Origin: Pogonophryne albipinna
Taxonomy: Eukaryota > Chordata > Actinopteri > Perciformes > Artedidraconidae
DNA: 64,000 bases
Reading direction: 5' to 3'
Assembly: GCA_028583405.1 (NCBI GenBank)
Contig: CM053248.1
Location: 27,302,769-27,366,768, forward strand
A program made the position numbers and the translations under genes. The notes beneath the pieces were generated by a model. The model saw only the letters and a list, made by a program, of their open reading frames with translations. It did no database searches and had not been told where the DNA came from. This document shows, in pieces, positions 11,892-23,315 of this stretch (the first letter of the stretch is position 1; every line of letters begins with the position of its first letter).

Positions 11892-12718
11892 CTATTGGGC
11901 ACATAAACAAACAGAGACAGTTAGTAACTTAATTAATTATCAATATTCAAGCTGAGATTAAGCATTCCCTTTTCAGCCAGTTGAATTTAAATTAACTCTC
12001 CCAGGCAATAACATTCAAAACAAGCCCTTTGAAAATACATAAATGCAATTTTTCATAGTGCTGAATTTCCCCTCGAGACTCATCCAATGCGGTGGAGTGG
12101 TGTCACAGATAGATATGAGCCACTCAAACATGTTGAAAGGCTTCTAAGTGGCTTTCTGATGGACTAGATTGGGCTGAACTGATCTGGGCCAGACTGGGAT
12201 GGACTGAGTCCAGGCTGCTACTCAGATCAGGCTGCCATCAGTGAGGGTGGCGGTGGCATCACCATCTGGGTCTGCTTTCTGGATGACTTCGATGACACTC
12301 TCAGACAACTGAGCACCCCCCTGGAGTGTTGGTGTATTCTTGCAGCCACTGTAACACTTCCTGATCGCTCTGCTGTGTTTGTGTGTGCATGTTTAGCCAA
12401 CTCTTGTCAATTTGTTGGCAATATCCTGCTGAGAGACAGTTTGCTGGAGAGTGGCGGCTGCCCCCCAGCACTGATGACACATGCCTAGGGACATCATCTC
12501 TGAGAAGCTCTGGCTGCAGTCCTGTAGACCCATTCCAGGCTCAGCTTACCGGCTCAAACACATTTTTCTCCACTGGAAGAAAATATGAAGAGTGTGGCGG
12601 AATAGTACAGTGACCAGGGCCTACGCCATTAGAACATGTGCTCTATCCAATGTTTATACAATTGGCATGCTATGCACGTCCCAATGGGATGGCATCATAC
12701 TGAGATGATATTCAAGTA

Positions 12719-13992
12719 CCGTAATTTTCGGACTATAAGCCGCGCCTTTTTCCCCATTTTTCGACCCTGCGGTTTATATAACGGTGCGGCTAATCTATGG
12801 ATTTTACAGGTTACAGTCCACCACCTTTAACTCTATGGGCTCTATGGCCTGTCCGCGCCCCCCACCTTTAAGCGGCGGGCTCCAGCAGGAAAAGCTGGAG
12901 GCCGGAAAAGAGTGAGACAGGTAGCGCGCAAAAGTAAAAGTGGAACCGAGAGTGGTACGAGAGACAGAACGAGAGCAAGACAGACAGACATTACGAGAGC
13001 GAGACAGTTTGTGCAAAGGAAGTTTTCATGCACAAACCCTCATTATGGAAAATAAACGTAGACATGCATATGATGCAGCTTTTAAGTTAAAGGCAGTCAA
13101 TCTGGCGATAAATCATTCACCAAAACTGGTCGCATGCGAAAAGCAACTTTCGCTCAAGTTTGCGAGTGGATCCTGACAGCGTGGAGGAGTGTCAAAACAT
13201 CCACGATCACCAACGGGTTCCGAAAGGCTGGACAGCTGCGTGATGAAGAGGAGGACGCCGCCGATACAGCTGAGGCCCTTCAGAGGCTGTTCGATTCCGA
13301 CAGTGGCGAAGAGGAGTTCGTTGGTTTTGAGAGCGACAACGAAGGAGAGAGGAGAGTGGCTGACGAAGCCACCCTGAGCCTGTTCGTTTCCGACACTGAA
13401 GATGAGGACTTTGTTGGTTTTAGTACGCAGGAAGAAGACGAAGATGAGGATTAATGACTTTTCTGGTAGGCTGATTACCGTATATTTTAAGCAGCCGTGT
13501 TACTGCAACTTTAGGCTTACGCGCTTACTGTCGTGTTACAGGCACTTTATTTTGCACTTTTAAAAAAACACATTTAATTTAGCCATTGATATTGCCTCGT
13601 CAAGCGCTGTAAGCTTTGTTTTTTGTTATGGTACTACTGTAGGCTATAATGTAGATCAGTGGTTTGAAAGTTGAAAAGTTTGTGTGTCTGAAACGCTATG
13701 TGATACAGTACAGTTTACACAGCACAGTACATGTTCTGTAGCTACTATTGCACTAAATGGTAACACTTGAATACGTTATGCAAATATGCAACTTGTTTGT
13801 TGAAATGTTAATAAATGGGAGCTTCCTCAAACAGCCATCTCTTTCCCGACAATCCCCTCTGTGCACGAACCCTTACATATGGTAATTAAACATTAAAACA
13901 CCTGCGGCTTATAGTCCAGTGCGGTTTACACATCGTTCAATTTAGCTGCTGCGGCTTATATTCAGGTGCGCCTTATAGTCCGAAAATTACGG
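12719..13992 (+). mobile_element. pogo-like Tc1/mariner element, internally deleted
   Basis: Perfect terminal inverted repeats of 21 bp (beginning CCGTAATTTTCGGACTAT) are flanked by TA on both sides (12717-12718, 13993-13994), the usual Tc1/mariner target. Subterminal copies of GCGGCTTAT/GCGGTTTA lie near both ends. The 1274-bp element carries only the beginning and end of a transposase (13045-13454), so it is a deletion derivative that could move only with help from a full copy. Confidence 0.82.
13045..13454 (+). pseudogene. pogo-like transposase, deleted and frameshifted
   Basis: The N-terminal piece MENKRRHAYDAAFKLKAVNL resembles the first helix-turn-helix (Psq type) of pogo/Tigger transposases. 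It runs to a stop at 13174-13176. In another frame, ILTAWRSVKTSTITNGFRKAG matches the usual end of the DDE domain, followed by a long acidic tail with two repeats of EFVGF/DFVGF. The catalytic DDE middle is missing. CENP-B-like proteins share this ancestry, but a host gene is unlikely inside intact transposon ends. Confidence 0.75.
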
Positions 13993-14340
13993 TACCTCAC
14001 TGAAGAGGCATGAAGAAAAAAAGATAAAGCGGGAAATAAGGTTTTATGAAAAGGTAGGAGACAACACAAAAGAGCCATATTAATGCATGTGTGGTGTCTG
14101 ATACGCGCCTTCGTCCATAAGAGCATCGGCTAAAAGAAGAGGATTATTGACAATCCCCGGAAAGGAATACAAAACTTATATTCAGCTGCTCTTCTTCTCT
14201 TGCCAGAAAAATGTATTTAACAGAGATGACAGCGACCAAAAATAGCATCCTCAGAGTCCAGGATTTATCATGATTATGACCACCCTGCTGCTTCTTTGTG
14301 AGTGTGCGTCTGTGTGGGAGAATGAATGCGTGTATCTTAC

Positions 14341-14454
14341 CTTGCCCTTGTCGAAGTAATTGATAATCTGCTGGTAGAGCTGGTCCTTAAGCTGTCCTTG
14401 AGTGGCGGCATGGTCTCTCTGGGTCAGGTGGGCTGCACACTGCTCGTCGGACCA
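14341..14454 (-). CDS. dock1: dock1 exon J, start of DHR-2 (residues 287-324)
   Basis: This 114-nt exon is in phase 0 on both sides, with acceptor cctctgcag and donor GTAAGA. It encodes WSDEQCAAHLTQRDHAATQG then QLKDQLYQQIINYFDKGK. HLTQRD and YFDKGK mark the beginning of the DHR-2 helical lobe A, which mediates DOCK dimerisation. The loop between QRD and TQGQL appears two residues shorter than I recall for mammalian DOCK1. Confidence 0.93.
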
Positions 14455-17091
14455 CTGCAGAGGACAGGTTAGCATTGGGGTCAACGATGTGCAATACAAT
14501 ACGGAGCAAAAGGGGAACATGTGACAGGGAATCGATCGTGATTTGTAGCCGATGCAAATGGCTCCGACTGATGTATAACTGACAGGGCAAGATGGAAACT
14601 TGAGACATGAGCAATGAAACATGTGTCGATACATATTGAATGGCTCAGAGAGCATTGGTGCAATACATGGCTTTCTGTGGATAATACTTGCTGTTGTAGG
14701 AAATTATGTATTCCTACAACCCAAAAGTCGTCCTGTAGGTGTGTTGGCAGCTTTAGGAAAGGTAACGGAGATTTTTTTTTTTAACAAATACAAATTGATG
14801 TCAATCACTTGAACACTGATTATCAACATGCTCATTCTACATGTACATCTCTGAAACACAGGACATATGTTTAGTGAACTAGATAAAAGGAATTTGGTTG
14901 GTGTAGTATTACTTAATCACTCAAAGCTATGGATTATGCTTTGTTGTTATATTAGATGGAACAATATGGTTTTACTTTAAAATGTTTATTATGATTTTGT
15001 TTGGCTTAATGATGGTTAAAAGCATTATCATGTTTTGTTTTCACTTGGTACTTGTTAATTACATGAAGTGAGCTGTTTTTTGACGTTGGAATGTATGTAT
15101 GTGGACCCCAGGAAGAATAGCCAATGCTAGTACTACTGCGAATAGGGAATAAAGAAAGGAAGAAAGAAATAAAGTGTTCCAGTCGGCTAGCCCACCAGTG
15201 ATGTGGAGCTATGGGATTAGAGAGAAGCTTTGCTTGTGTTAATATAAATCTGATATAATCGAGTCATATCACGCAGCAGCGTAATCTTATTCATTACAAT
15301 TGTTCTTGATTTTGTAAAGAATATAAAAAAGACTGGTGCAAAAAGAGAAACAACATGACTGCGGGTGCTTGCTTTTTGTGCTGACCGTGTACTCCATCAT
15401 GCCTCTCCTCCACCCAGCATGGAGAATAATGAGGTTTCTGACAAGCTAGAGCAGCGTGGCTTACTGGGAGATGGACAATCTGATTGGCCTCCGTGTCGAG
15501 GAAGCATAATCTTGTGCGTGTTGCCGGGGCCGATTCATTACCAGCCAGTTTTTAATTGGGATTCTGCGGTGTTGTGAGTAACCTGAAGAGATGAGATCTG
15601 TGTGAAATCCGGTCCAAGTTTTCGTATGAGTGTTACATTTGAATAGCAAAGCCAAGGAATTTGCATACCCCGTGCAGGAGATGGGTGAGAAAAGTAATTG
15701 CTCTGCACATTACGTTACTGTAGCATGAGGAGGGATGCTGGGAGGCTTTGGGTTAGGTTATCGATTCCTTTACAGCTTGAACTGCACCATTTACAGAGTT
15801 AAAGGGATCTCGCTTTATTCATGGATGGCTGATGACCCTGCATCCACAAAACTAAAGTGCTGATACATCTCTGACTATAAACAAAGTGCTGGAAATTGTT
15901 CAAACCTTATTAAGCACTGCTGCACGAACTCTACTGTAGGACTAATTATTACGACTGGAGCCAGTTTTACTCGTCTTTACTGCTGGTGGAAGCAGCGTTA
16001 TGTATCATTCGTCCTCATTCAAGCTTGTTTACACATGCCTGTGTGGGAATACAAAGGGAGGACAGTGACTTCAGAGATTACACAGGGCCCGCTTATTGGA
16101 GAAAAAAGGATTTATCCAGACTGCAGTTGAACAAAATGAACCAATTTCCACAATATAATAGTGAATCCCCCTCTGAAGGTATGATCAGGAACGCCACAGC
16201 TGCAGAGATATGAGCAGGATTAAAATAATAATAAGAAAAACAACTCCTGCAAATGCTACTGTGACTGCTCGGCGCGGGAAATGTGATTCAGTCACAGCTC
16301 GCTCTCCCCTGTCGGGACCTGTACAAAGGGCGGATGCAGCCAGCTATTTATGCAAATGCAGATGAGATGTAGGGTGAAACCATTTTAGATAAAAAAAAGG
16401 CAGTGAGGAACAACTTCAAATTCAGGGTATACCGAACCCCGTCTGGGAATAGACACTGCAGCTCTTTGTGTGAGGAGCCCTGTGTGCGAATAGGACATCT
16501 TTTTGGCAAAGATAAAAAAAACTTTCCACACATAGAGCAAAAAGGTGTGATCTTGGAAGAAATGCTTTATGATAGGGTCTAAATATTCTATCTAATTTAA
16601 GATATCATTGCACTAAAGGTGTGGTAGAAACCTGCCGACTTTACCACATCTCACCCGAGGTGCATTGCACAGAGCAATGTGATTTATAGCAGAGGATTCT
16701 TCGTTTCCTACTGACAAAGAGGACAGTAAAAGTACACCTTTATCTTGAAGCACCTCAGGTGGCTGCTGCTTTAAACTATGCCTCAGCTTTTTTTTTCAGG
16801 AAGGATCAGATACTCTGTGTGATTTGCATCGACTAGGCAAGGTGAAAAAGATGCTGCTCAGCAATTCTGCCCTTTTAGCAGCCATCTCATGCCATGGTGG
16901 GATTAAAAGGGGATGTGGCCTTATCTCTCTAAATCCTGTACACATCCACAACCACGGATACACACTTGTTTAATGCCTGAGGTTAAATGCCAACGGCCTG
17001 ACAATAGCTTAACAGTGTATTTGGGTTCTGTTTGAAGAACATTTCTGTGAGTATGCTTCGGTACATTTTGTTTATATTTGTGTCTGTGTAC
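14455..17091 (-). other. dock1 intron J/I
   Basis: A 2.6 kb intron with a possible LINE tail at 15090-15172. 16250-16360 includes an octamer ATGCAAAT (16350-16357) in a stretch that looks like conserved noncoding DNA. Nothing else was recognised. Confidence 0.55.
15090..15172 (+). mobile_element. possible non-LTR retrotransposon 3' tail
   Basis: The stretch GTGGACCCCAGGAAGAATAG, followed by an AATAGGGAATAAAG ending, resembles the 3' end common to some fish LINEs. It is short, and no coding part is present. Confidence 0.4.
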
Positions 17092-17182
17092 CTTGAGCAG
17101 TTTGGCGTGAAGCAGCAGAGTGTAGGCAGCCTCAGTGTAGTTGTCGCACTCTTTGTGGAGGTCACACAGCTTATATAGGTAC
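17092..17182 (-). CDS. dock1: dock1 exon I (residues 256-286)
   Basis: This 91-nt exon has acceptor ccgccag and donor GTACAC, a weaker donor than its neighbours. It completes Arg and encodes [20 protein letters not shown] then [10 protein letters not shown]. This helical segment leads directly into DHR-2. Confidence 0.93.
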
Positions 17183-18310
17183 CTGGCGGGAAAAAGAAAT
17201 GATGTATGGGTCGTGTCTGGATTGGTCTTTCAAACTCGAACAACAGACAGAAAGTTAACTCTGCTAGACTGACGCGTCTTGACAGCCAGCTTTACCTGAA
17301 ATAAAGCTTGACAGACAGGTGGTAAACTCTAACTCGTAAGATTGTGGAAATGGAATTTTTTTTTTTTTAATCCAATCATTTATTATGGATATCTGTGGAC
17401 AGCTAGCAGACAACATGTAGAGAAATAAGTCTATGATGGGTAAAATATAAAACTGAACTGAATTTCACAGCACTGAATACTAATGTAATGTTTATAAAAT
17501 GTTTGTAAAATGTCTCGAAAGGCTTGATGGCTTAAAGATTAATACATGCTTAACAGGCACTAGGCCTAATTTGACTTACCTGATGTACATCTCTTCTCTG
17601 TCTATCTCCTTGTAAAAGTTCTACAGGATGAAAAGAGACAAACAATTGAAATGAATTAAAATGGTTCATAGACTTCCAGTTAAACACTGTCATTATACTG
17701 TTTACAAAAGGTTCAGTGTATCATGCTTACACTGCAAATCACTGCACTGTAGATTCTTTTTTTACTTTTTTAAAAGAACAATATTTTGGCAGGGTGACAA
17801 CTGAATCTCCAAAAATATGGAGACAAATAAATATGGTCCTTTCTTGCGGCAGGAAGACATGAAGTATTTACTAAAGACAAGTACAGTGTCTGACATCAGG
17901 ATCCCCCGGCTATAACATAAACACATTCATTTGACACAAGCCTGGCACAGCATCGAGATAACATGAGTCAGATTCATGCTAAATATAACCCGTTAGTCTT
18001 TTCAATGCCAGTACTGATGTGACATTTCAGTGTTCCAAAAGGAAATGTCACTTCCCGGAGGAGAGGATTTGCAGGTGAATCGCTCTGTGATAACATCTTA
18101 AAATGAACTGTGACATGTGGTTGTTATTGTTTCTTCTATGCCGCTACAAAATAACCACAAAAAACGCTTATGAACGATGCCTAGGTGTTGATATTATAGA
18201 TTTGGTAAATGATGTATAGATTCCACATGTCATTCTTGCAGGGGGATTCCATTCGTTATCATTATCCAGATTGTGGGTAATCAGAGACTGAGAAAAAGAA
18301 GGGGCCTTAC
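17183..18310 (-). other. dock1 introns I/H and H/G
   Basis: Introns of 397 bp (17183-17579) and 690 bp (17621-18310) either side of exon H. A T run at about 17357 is the only notable feature. Confidence 0.65.
17580..17620 (-). CDS. dock1: dock1 exon H, short exon (residues 243-256)
   Basis: A 41-nt exon with acceptor tcctgtag and donor GTAAGT. It encodes NFYKEIDREEMYI plus two bases (AG) of Arg. It is too short for most ORF cut-offs, but the phases on both sides fit and the peptide matches DOCK1 NFYKEIEREEMYIR. Confidence 0.9.
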
Positions 18311-18467
18311 GAGCACATTGACGGTGCAGCTCATGCGGTTTTCTTTGTTCTCGTCATGCATGATGGTCCTGTAGTCCAGCAGCCTCTCCAGCAGACGCAC
18401 CACCAAGCTGACAAAGTTCTCGCCCGTCTTGGCCAAGTACTTGTGTTTCCTGCAGTGCTCCAGTAAA
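18311..18467 (-). CDS. dock1: dock1 exon G (residues 190-242)
   Basis: This 157-nt exon has acceptor tacacacag and donor GTAAGG. It encodes [40 protein letters not shown] and [22 protein letters not shown] and [14 protein letters not shown] separate DOCK1/5 from DOCK2, which has a different LLENLLDYRT context. It forms part of the helical scaffold before DHR-2. Confidence 0.94.
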
Positions 18468-18756
18468 CTGTGTGTACACGTAAATGAGGAGGAAGAGAAG
18501 CCAGGGGCAGAGAGAGAAACAAATGTGAAAGCATGAATTAGACCTACAGATTTGAGAGAAGCCATCTGTTTCTTTTTGCCCATTGAGGCAGAGTTAGCAT
18601 CCGACAGTGCTCAAAGCAAATACCACAGTGGCAAGCTGTGATCGTCGTGTGATCATCAGCGCTCTGTGATTATTTTTGAGGCGTGCCGTGTTGCAATTAG
18701 CATTTCCTAACTTGCGAGAGGCTCGGGCGTAATCCTGCCCATTAATCAGCACTTAC
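18468..18756 (-). other. dock1 intron G/F, short
   Basis: A 289-bp intron free of repeats. 18600-18756 has balanced composition with CAATTAG and ATTAATCAG motifs and could be conserved noncoding sequence, but this is an impression only. Confidence 0.5.
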
Positions 18757-18842
18757 ATTTTCTGAAAGAGAACTTTGTACTGCTCGTCTCCGCAGCCCCC
18801 CTCCACCTCGTGATCCAGCTTGGTGATGATCTCGTTCTCAAA
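18757..18842 (-). CDS. dock1: dock1 exon F (residues 162-190)
   Basis: This 86-nt exon has acceptor aattgcag and donor GTAAGT. It encodes [20 protein letters not shown] then QYKVLFQK and two bases of Ile. [16 protein letters not shown] and GDEQYKVL are DOCK-A hallmarks. A Cys replaces the Arg expected in GGRGDEQ. Confidence 0.92.
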
Positions 18843-20190
18843 CTGCAATTAGACAAAGCAGGCGTAAATAATCAGTGTAGCTAATTTTTCAATTCATTAA
18901 CGCCATCTCCCCATCTCACTCTGGCTCTCTCGCTGCATCAAGGCTTGGCTGAGGGGGTCTGTGCTTCCACTTTAATCGCCCTTCTCCTGCAGCACAGCTG
19001 GTTGCTTCAGCTTGTGTTTTCTGTTCTTTGATCTCATTATTATCTGTATAAATTTGGTTAGAACACAGAACAAAGCTGCATCCTGACACACATCCTATTT
19101 ACTTTTCTCTGTTGTTGCGGTAGCTCCTGACAGTGATGCATGGACCTTATTTCTCTGATATTTGTATGTAGCAGCTGCATAACATCAGGTTTTATTGTGC
19201 TGAAACAAACCAATTTTCACTGACTTCTTTATTGGTGTGTTGGCCAAGCACAAATAAAATAGAGGAGAGGAAAGTGCTGCCAAGTAGATATTTGATATAC
19301 TTTATTAATCCCCGTGGGGAAATTGTTTCTCTGCATTTGACCCATCCTGTGTTAGGAGCAGTGGGCTGCCATTTTGAACGGCGCCCGGGGAGCTGTGTAG
19401 GGAACGGTGCCTTGCTCAGGGACACCTCGGTAGCACTTGGTCTTGCCGGGACTTGAACTGGTGACCTTCAAATTGCCAAGCCAAGTCCCTATCGACGTTG
19501 CCACCACCGCCCAAAAGTAAGAGAAGATACCAACGCTGCCCTCTGCTAAGCCCAGGATTTACAACAAACACAAAAGGAGAGAGAGTCGGTTAAGGGAATA
19601 TTAGCGGCTTACAGCATTAACGGGGGTCAGGCTAATGTGAAATTGATCACATTTTAGTAAAGGGAAAGGCTGGAAAGTGGCATTCACCTCCAATGAGTCA
19701 GATCCTGAGTGACACATGGATTTAATAATCAGCGCTCCTCTCCCTTCAGAGAGGGAGGGTAGTTTAACTACCATTGTCTGAGACAGGACAACAAATTCCA
19801 GCTGAGGAAGCCTTTGTGCTGCTTTACATTTTGATACAAGTACAATAAGCTTCACATACTTTGGCTACCCACATAAACATCACAAGGCTGAAAACTGCCT
19901 GAGACATCTTATGGCTGAACCGCTGTAGCCAAATTGATTTTCTTCAAGCAGAAAGGCTTACATTTGCCCGGGAACGGGAACATAACATTAAGTTTCACTT
20001 ACCGTGGCTGTTGATAATCGGAGCACAACAAAATGAGATATTTACATGAGAGAATTAAAAAAAGGCTTGTGGCTATTGAACTTTTTTCTGTTTATGTGTT
20101 AACTCCTGCTCAAATTGCAACAGAACCATTCGCTACTTTTCATACAGTGATTTTGTTACAGTGTTTTCTGTTATGTTTGAGAGGACGCAC
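18843..20190 (-). other. dock1 intron F/E
   Basis: Holds the SINE at 19291-19512. The remaining parts show no genes or repeats that I recognise. Confidence 0.6.
19291..19512 (-). mobile_element. tRNA-derived SINE
   Basis: Read on the minus strand, a tRNA-like head contains a B-box-like AGTTCAAGTCC. A body follows, and then a tail with CAATTTCCCCACGGGGATTA and AATAAAGTATAT, which is common to a family of fish SINEs and their partner LINEs. The element is inserted antisense to the + strand and in the same direction as dock1. Confidence 0.7.
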
Positions 20191-20339
20191 CTGCTGGAAG
20201 TTGCATCTGAAGTGAAACTCGCACTGCATCATGTCGAAGAAGATGGGGATGGTGGCCTTTCGCAACTCGATCTCAGGAACCAGCGTCATTTCCAGGATTG
20301 GACCCACCATCTCGGGAATGAATTTTATCTTGTGTGGCC
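20191..20339 (-). CDS. dock1: dock1 exon E (residues 112-161)
   Basis: This 149-nt exon has acceptor cctttttaag and donor GTGCGT. After the split Gly codon it reads [20 protein letters not shown], then [20 protein letters not shown] and FHFRCNFQQ. The core matches DOCK1. The last residues (FHFRCNFQQ) differ from the usual FHSTRSFQM-like end of this segment, so this edge varies, but the frame into exon F is correct. Confidence 0.9.
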
Positions 20340-20980
20340 CTTAAAAAGGGAAAAAAGGGATATTTGCATATAAATGGAAAGTACAACACAACTAATTTTA
20401 GCTTAAAGTAAAACTTCTTGATCCTAACAAGTTGGGCATGAACAGATTTACAATTAATTGATATTACAAAATCTGGCTCCACATGTTTATTAAGTCTCTC
20501 ATCCGAATTATCCACAAAATCATGCGGTATATAACTTCAGGTAAAAAATAGCAAAAGGCTAATTAATTACAGTGAATGATTGAATCCAATCTGGTGGAAA
20601 GATCTTATTAAGGGGTCAGATGGTGTAGGTTACAATGAGAAGACTGTTAGGGAGGCACAGGTGCCCAATCTAACACTACAATCACACATCGCAATTTCAC
20701 TCCATTGAGAATTGACAGCTGAGTCTCTCTGGTCACACAACACAAATCTAATTAACACATGGATTGCTATATTTATCTGCTGTTTTGTACAATTTGACTG
20801 ATAATAATTGCTAGAGTAGTAGTTTGGCAGATAATCATTATTAAGAAAAACACGTGTGTGTTGCTGGAGTTCTATTGCAGAGTTTGTTTGATTGGCCTTT
20901 CATCATAAAAACAAATAACAACAACTTTCTTTGGATACAAGGGAAACTGAACAATTGTGAAGCAAAATTGGTCAAATTAC
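20340..20980 (-). other. dock1 intron E/D
   Basis: A 641-bp AT-rich intron. No repeat, RNA or coding feature was recognised. Confidence 0.65.
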
Positions 20981-21039
20981 CGAGATTGTACCACATGTCC
21001 CTGATTTCAAAGCCAATATGTCTTCTCATGTCCTGGTAC
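20981..21039 (-). CDS. dock1: dock1 exon D (residues 92-112)
   Basis: This 59-nt exon lies between acceptor gttttag and donor GTAATT. The leading G completes Lys; the exon then reads YQDMRRHIGFEIRDMWYNL and ends with the first base of Gly. The motif IGFEIRDMWYNLG is strongly conserved in DOCK-A proteins. The intron upstream runs to exon C; the intron downstream is 641 bp. Confidence 0.92.
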
Positions 21040-21419
21040 CTAAAACACAAACAGAGGAATATGTTACACAAAAGTCAAATCATGGCATAGAAGATAAAAT
21101 GCAGTCTCAAGTGAATGCAATACTAACAAAAATTAGGCATGGACAATGACTATGTTTTAAAAATGCGCTTATCCAGACAAGCCTGGTTTGGACACTTTAC
21201 GGGCAGAAGAAACATTTCTATTGAAGAAAGAATTATACATTTCTGTCTTTTTATGCCTTTAATACTAACTTGAATTTTTATTCAAATTAATGAATCAATT
21301 ATTATTTATATTTTATTGTAATGTAGAGAAAAGGCTTTTAGTGACAATCATGTATTGCGTTACAATTATATGTATAATAAACATAAAATATAAAGTCTAA
21401 ATATGATATTTGGCCTCAA

Positions 21420-21481
21420 ATCATCTGAGGCCTGGCGCCCCCCCCTGCGATCTTTGGCGCCCCCCAGGTTGGGAACCACTG
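21420..21481 (-). mobile_element. hAT-type terminus fragment
   Basis: Read on the minus strand it starts CAGTGGTTCCCAACCTGGGG and continues with C/G-rich GGCGCC blocks, a pattern typical of hAT element ends. The partner end was not found. Confidence 0.5.
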
Positions 21482-21482
21482 G

Positions 21483-21700
21483 GCTAGAGCTTGTACTGGC
21501 ATATGATTTGATTGGCTGGCGCTTCCGTAGACGCTTGAAAAGTTGAACTTTTCTCAACTTTCGAAGCGAGCAACGGAGGCAAAGCGACACGACGGAACCA
21601 CAATGCAGTTCGGCAAAGCGTGACATCACCCCATTCAAAGTGAATGGGAAGCGTCTCTGTTGAAGCACGCAACGCTGCCGTGTGGACGTACCGTTAGAGA
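21483..21700 (-). mobile_element. MITE fragment
   Basis: The minus strand begins TAACGGTACGTCCACACGGC and continues with CpG-rich sequence including GCGTTGCGTGC, and a small inner inverted repeat AAAGTTGA/TCAACTTT. It looks like a one-ended copy of a fish miniature DNA element. Confidence 0.45.
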
Positions 21701-23119
21701 ATTAGCCAAAATATGAGGAAAATGTGAACTAAACATTAAACTTATACAAATGCTGAAAACCAGGCCTCTGTTTTAAAGCTTCCAGCAACATCCACAACAC
21801 AGTGGATGGCAGTTTCTATTTATTTATTTATCAAAGCCAGACTTATCTTCTTTTGTTCTTGCAGTCATAGAGTACAAACTGTATTTCAAAGCCCCTCCGT
21901 GTGCTGCTTTGCTTGGATGTATTGACCAAGCTAAAGAAAATATACTGTTTTGAAACAATATGGGTTATCTGTTCCTGAGCTAAATAAGTGGTGGAGAGCA
22001 GTTCCTTCTATTCCTGAATGACAGTTCACACAATGTCGTGACCATGGTTAGTTTGTTTTGTCTTAATTCGATATTTGGATTATAAATGTACATTAACGAG
22101 TCATTTCCACTTGTGAAAGTTTGTGACACACACTCATGCTAGCATTCAGCAGGCTGTCAGCTGTCTTCGGCTTTGTGTATTTGACATAGGACGACGCAAA
22201 TGTTTGATCACAAGGTCTTTTTCGAGGTTGACTCTGGGCTTCAAGAACCCTTATATAAAACAAAGATTTGCAACAGAAGCTGGATGGCTCAGGCTTTGAC
22301 TTTTTGTCTAGCGTTTGTGAATGAGGGCTTATAAGCTGATCAGCTCTGCCATGTCTAGGTCATGAACCAATCTTCACGGCAGCTTGGGGCCCTCTCCCTG
22401 CTGCCACACAGGCCCGGGTCACGGAGAGGACAAACAGTGAAGTGGAGAGGACAGGGAGGGAAAGACAGACAGTGAATGATGGAGAGACTAACAGGGGTGG
22501 AAACAGCAGGCAAGGAGGCAGACAGTGAGAGCAGTTCTGCGAGAAGGATCAACCACAGAAATGGATTTAGCTCTTTGAAAAGCGATTTGACAATGGATAA
22601 GAAAAGAGAGTAGGTTCAAGCCTGAAATTGTTTTAAGATCAAGAAAACGGAGGACACAATGGAGATAACAGTCCTCAGAGAGCCGTTTCTGACTGTTTTA
22701 CTCATATTTCTACTGGCCTGGTATAGAAAGCTTTTGCCGCACCAATGCATGCTGTAATCAAATGTATTTTCACTGCTTGCTCACTATGGGGAATAACTGC
22801 ACTGAAAGGCATATTGTGATTATATTTCTGAAACAGTGCCAAACTTTCAAAGTCTTTACGCTCAACCAAGACATGCTCATGCATGGTGTTCAAATACAAG
22901 ATGCAGGAAAAGTCTATGGGATCTATCCTAACTGCCATGCCTTGGTACCCACTGTCCTTTAATATCTGTAAACATCAATTAGGCTGAAAAAGTCAGACGG
23001 TACCCAGCATACAATTACAGATCACTTGACAATGTTGGTTAATATGGAAATTATTTGTATTTGGTCAAAACAACCTTGTATTCAAGCTAGATAACTGGTT
23101 TTAGATGATATTTGAACTC

Positions 23120-23315
23120 CGTCTTATTCTATTGTCATCTTTATTATTTATTTTTACTGTATATTGCAATCATCAACATTTAGCAGTTCGTTATTCGTTA
23201 TTTCTATTTTATTGAGATGTCCGTACATTAAACAACATCATTTCTGTCCATTGCTTGTAAGGCACTTCAAGTGTGTTTGATTTGTTTAAAAGGTGTTATA
23301 AAAACAAAGTGTGAT
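23120..23315 (+). mobile_element. possible L2-like LINE 3' tail
   Basis: The end cttgtaaggcacttcaagtg followed by aaaaggtgttataaaaacaa resembles the conserved L2/CR1-type tail (…taaagcactttg…aaaagtgctatataaataaa). The upstream TTTATTATTTATTTTTACTGT-like stretch also fits. No ORF remains. Confidence 0.45.

Larger units (their letters stand above)
11892..14340 (-). other. dock1 intron K/J
   Basis: Contains the pogo-like transposon at 12719-13992. 11892-12716 and 13995-14340 hold no recognised features. Confidence 0.65.

Noticed and set aside
13045..13454. A host CENP-B-like gene
   Set aside because: The pieces lie within intact TA-flanked transposon ends, lack the catalytic core and are in different frames.
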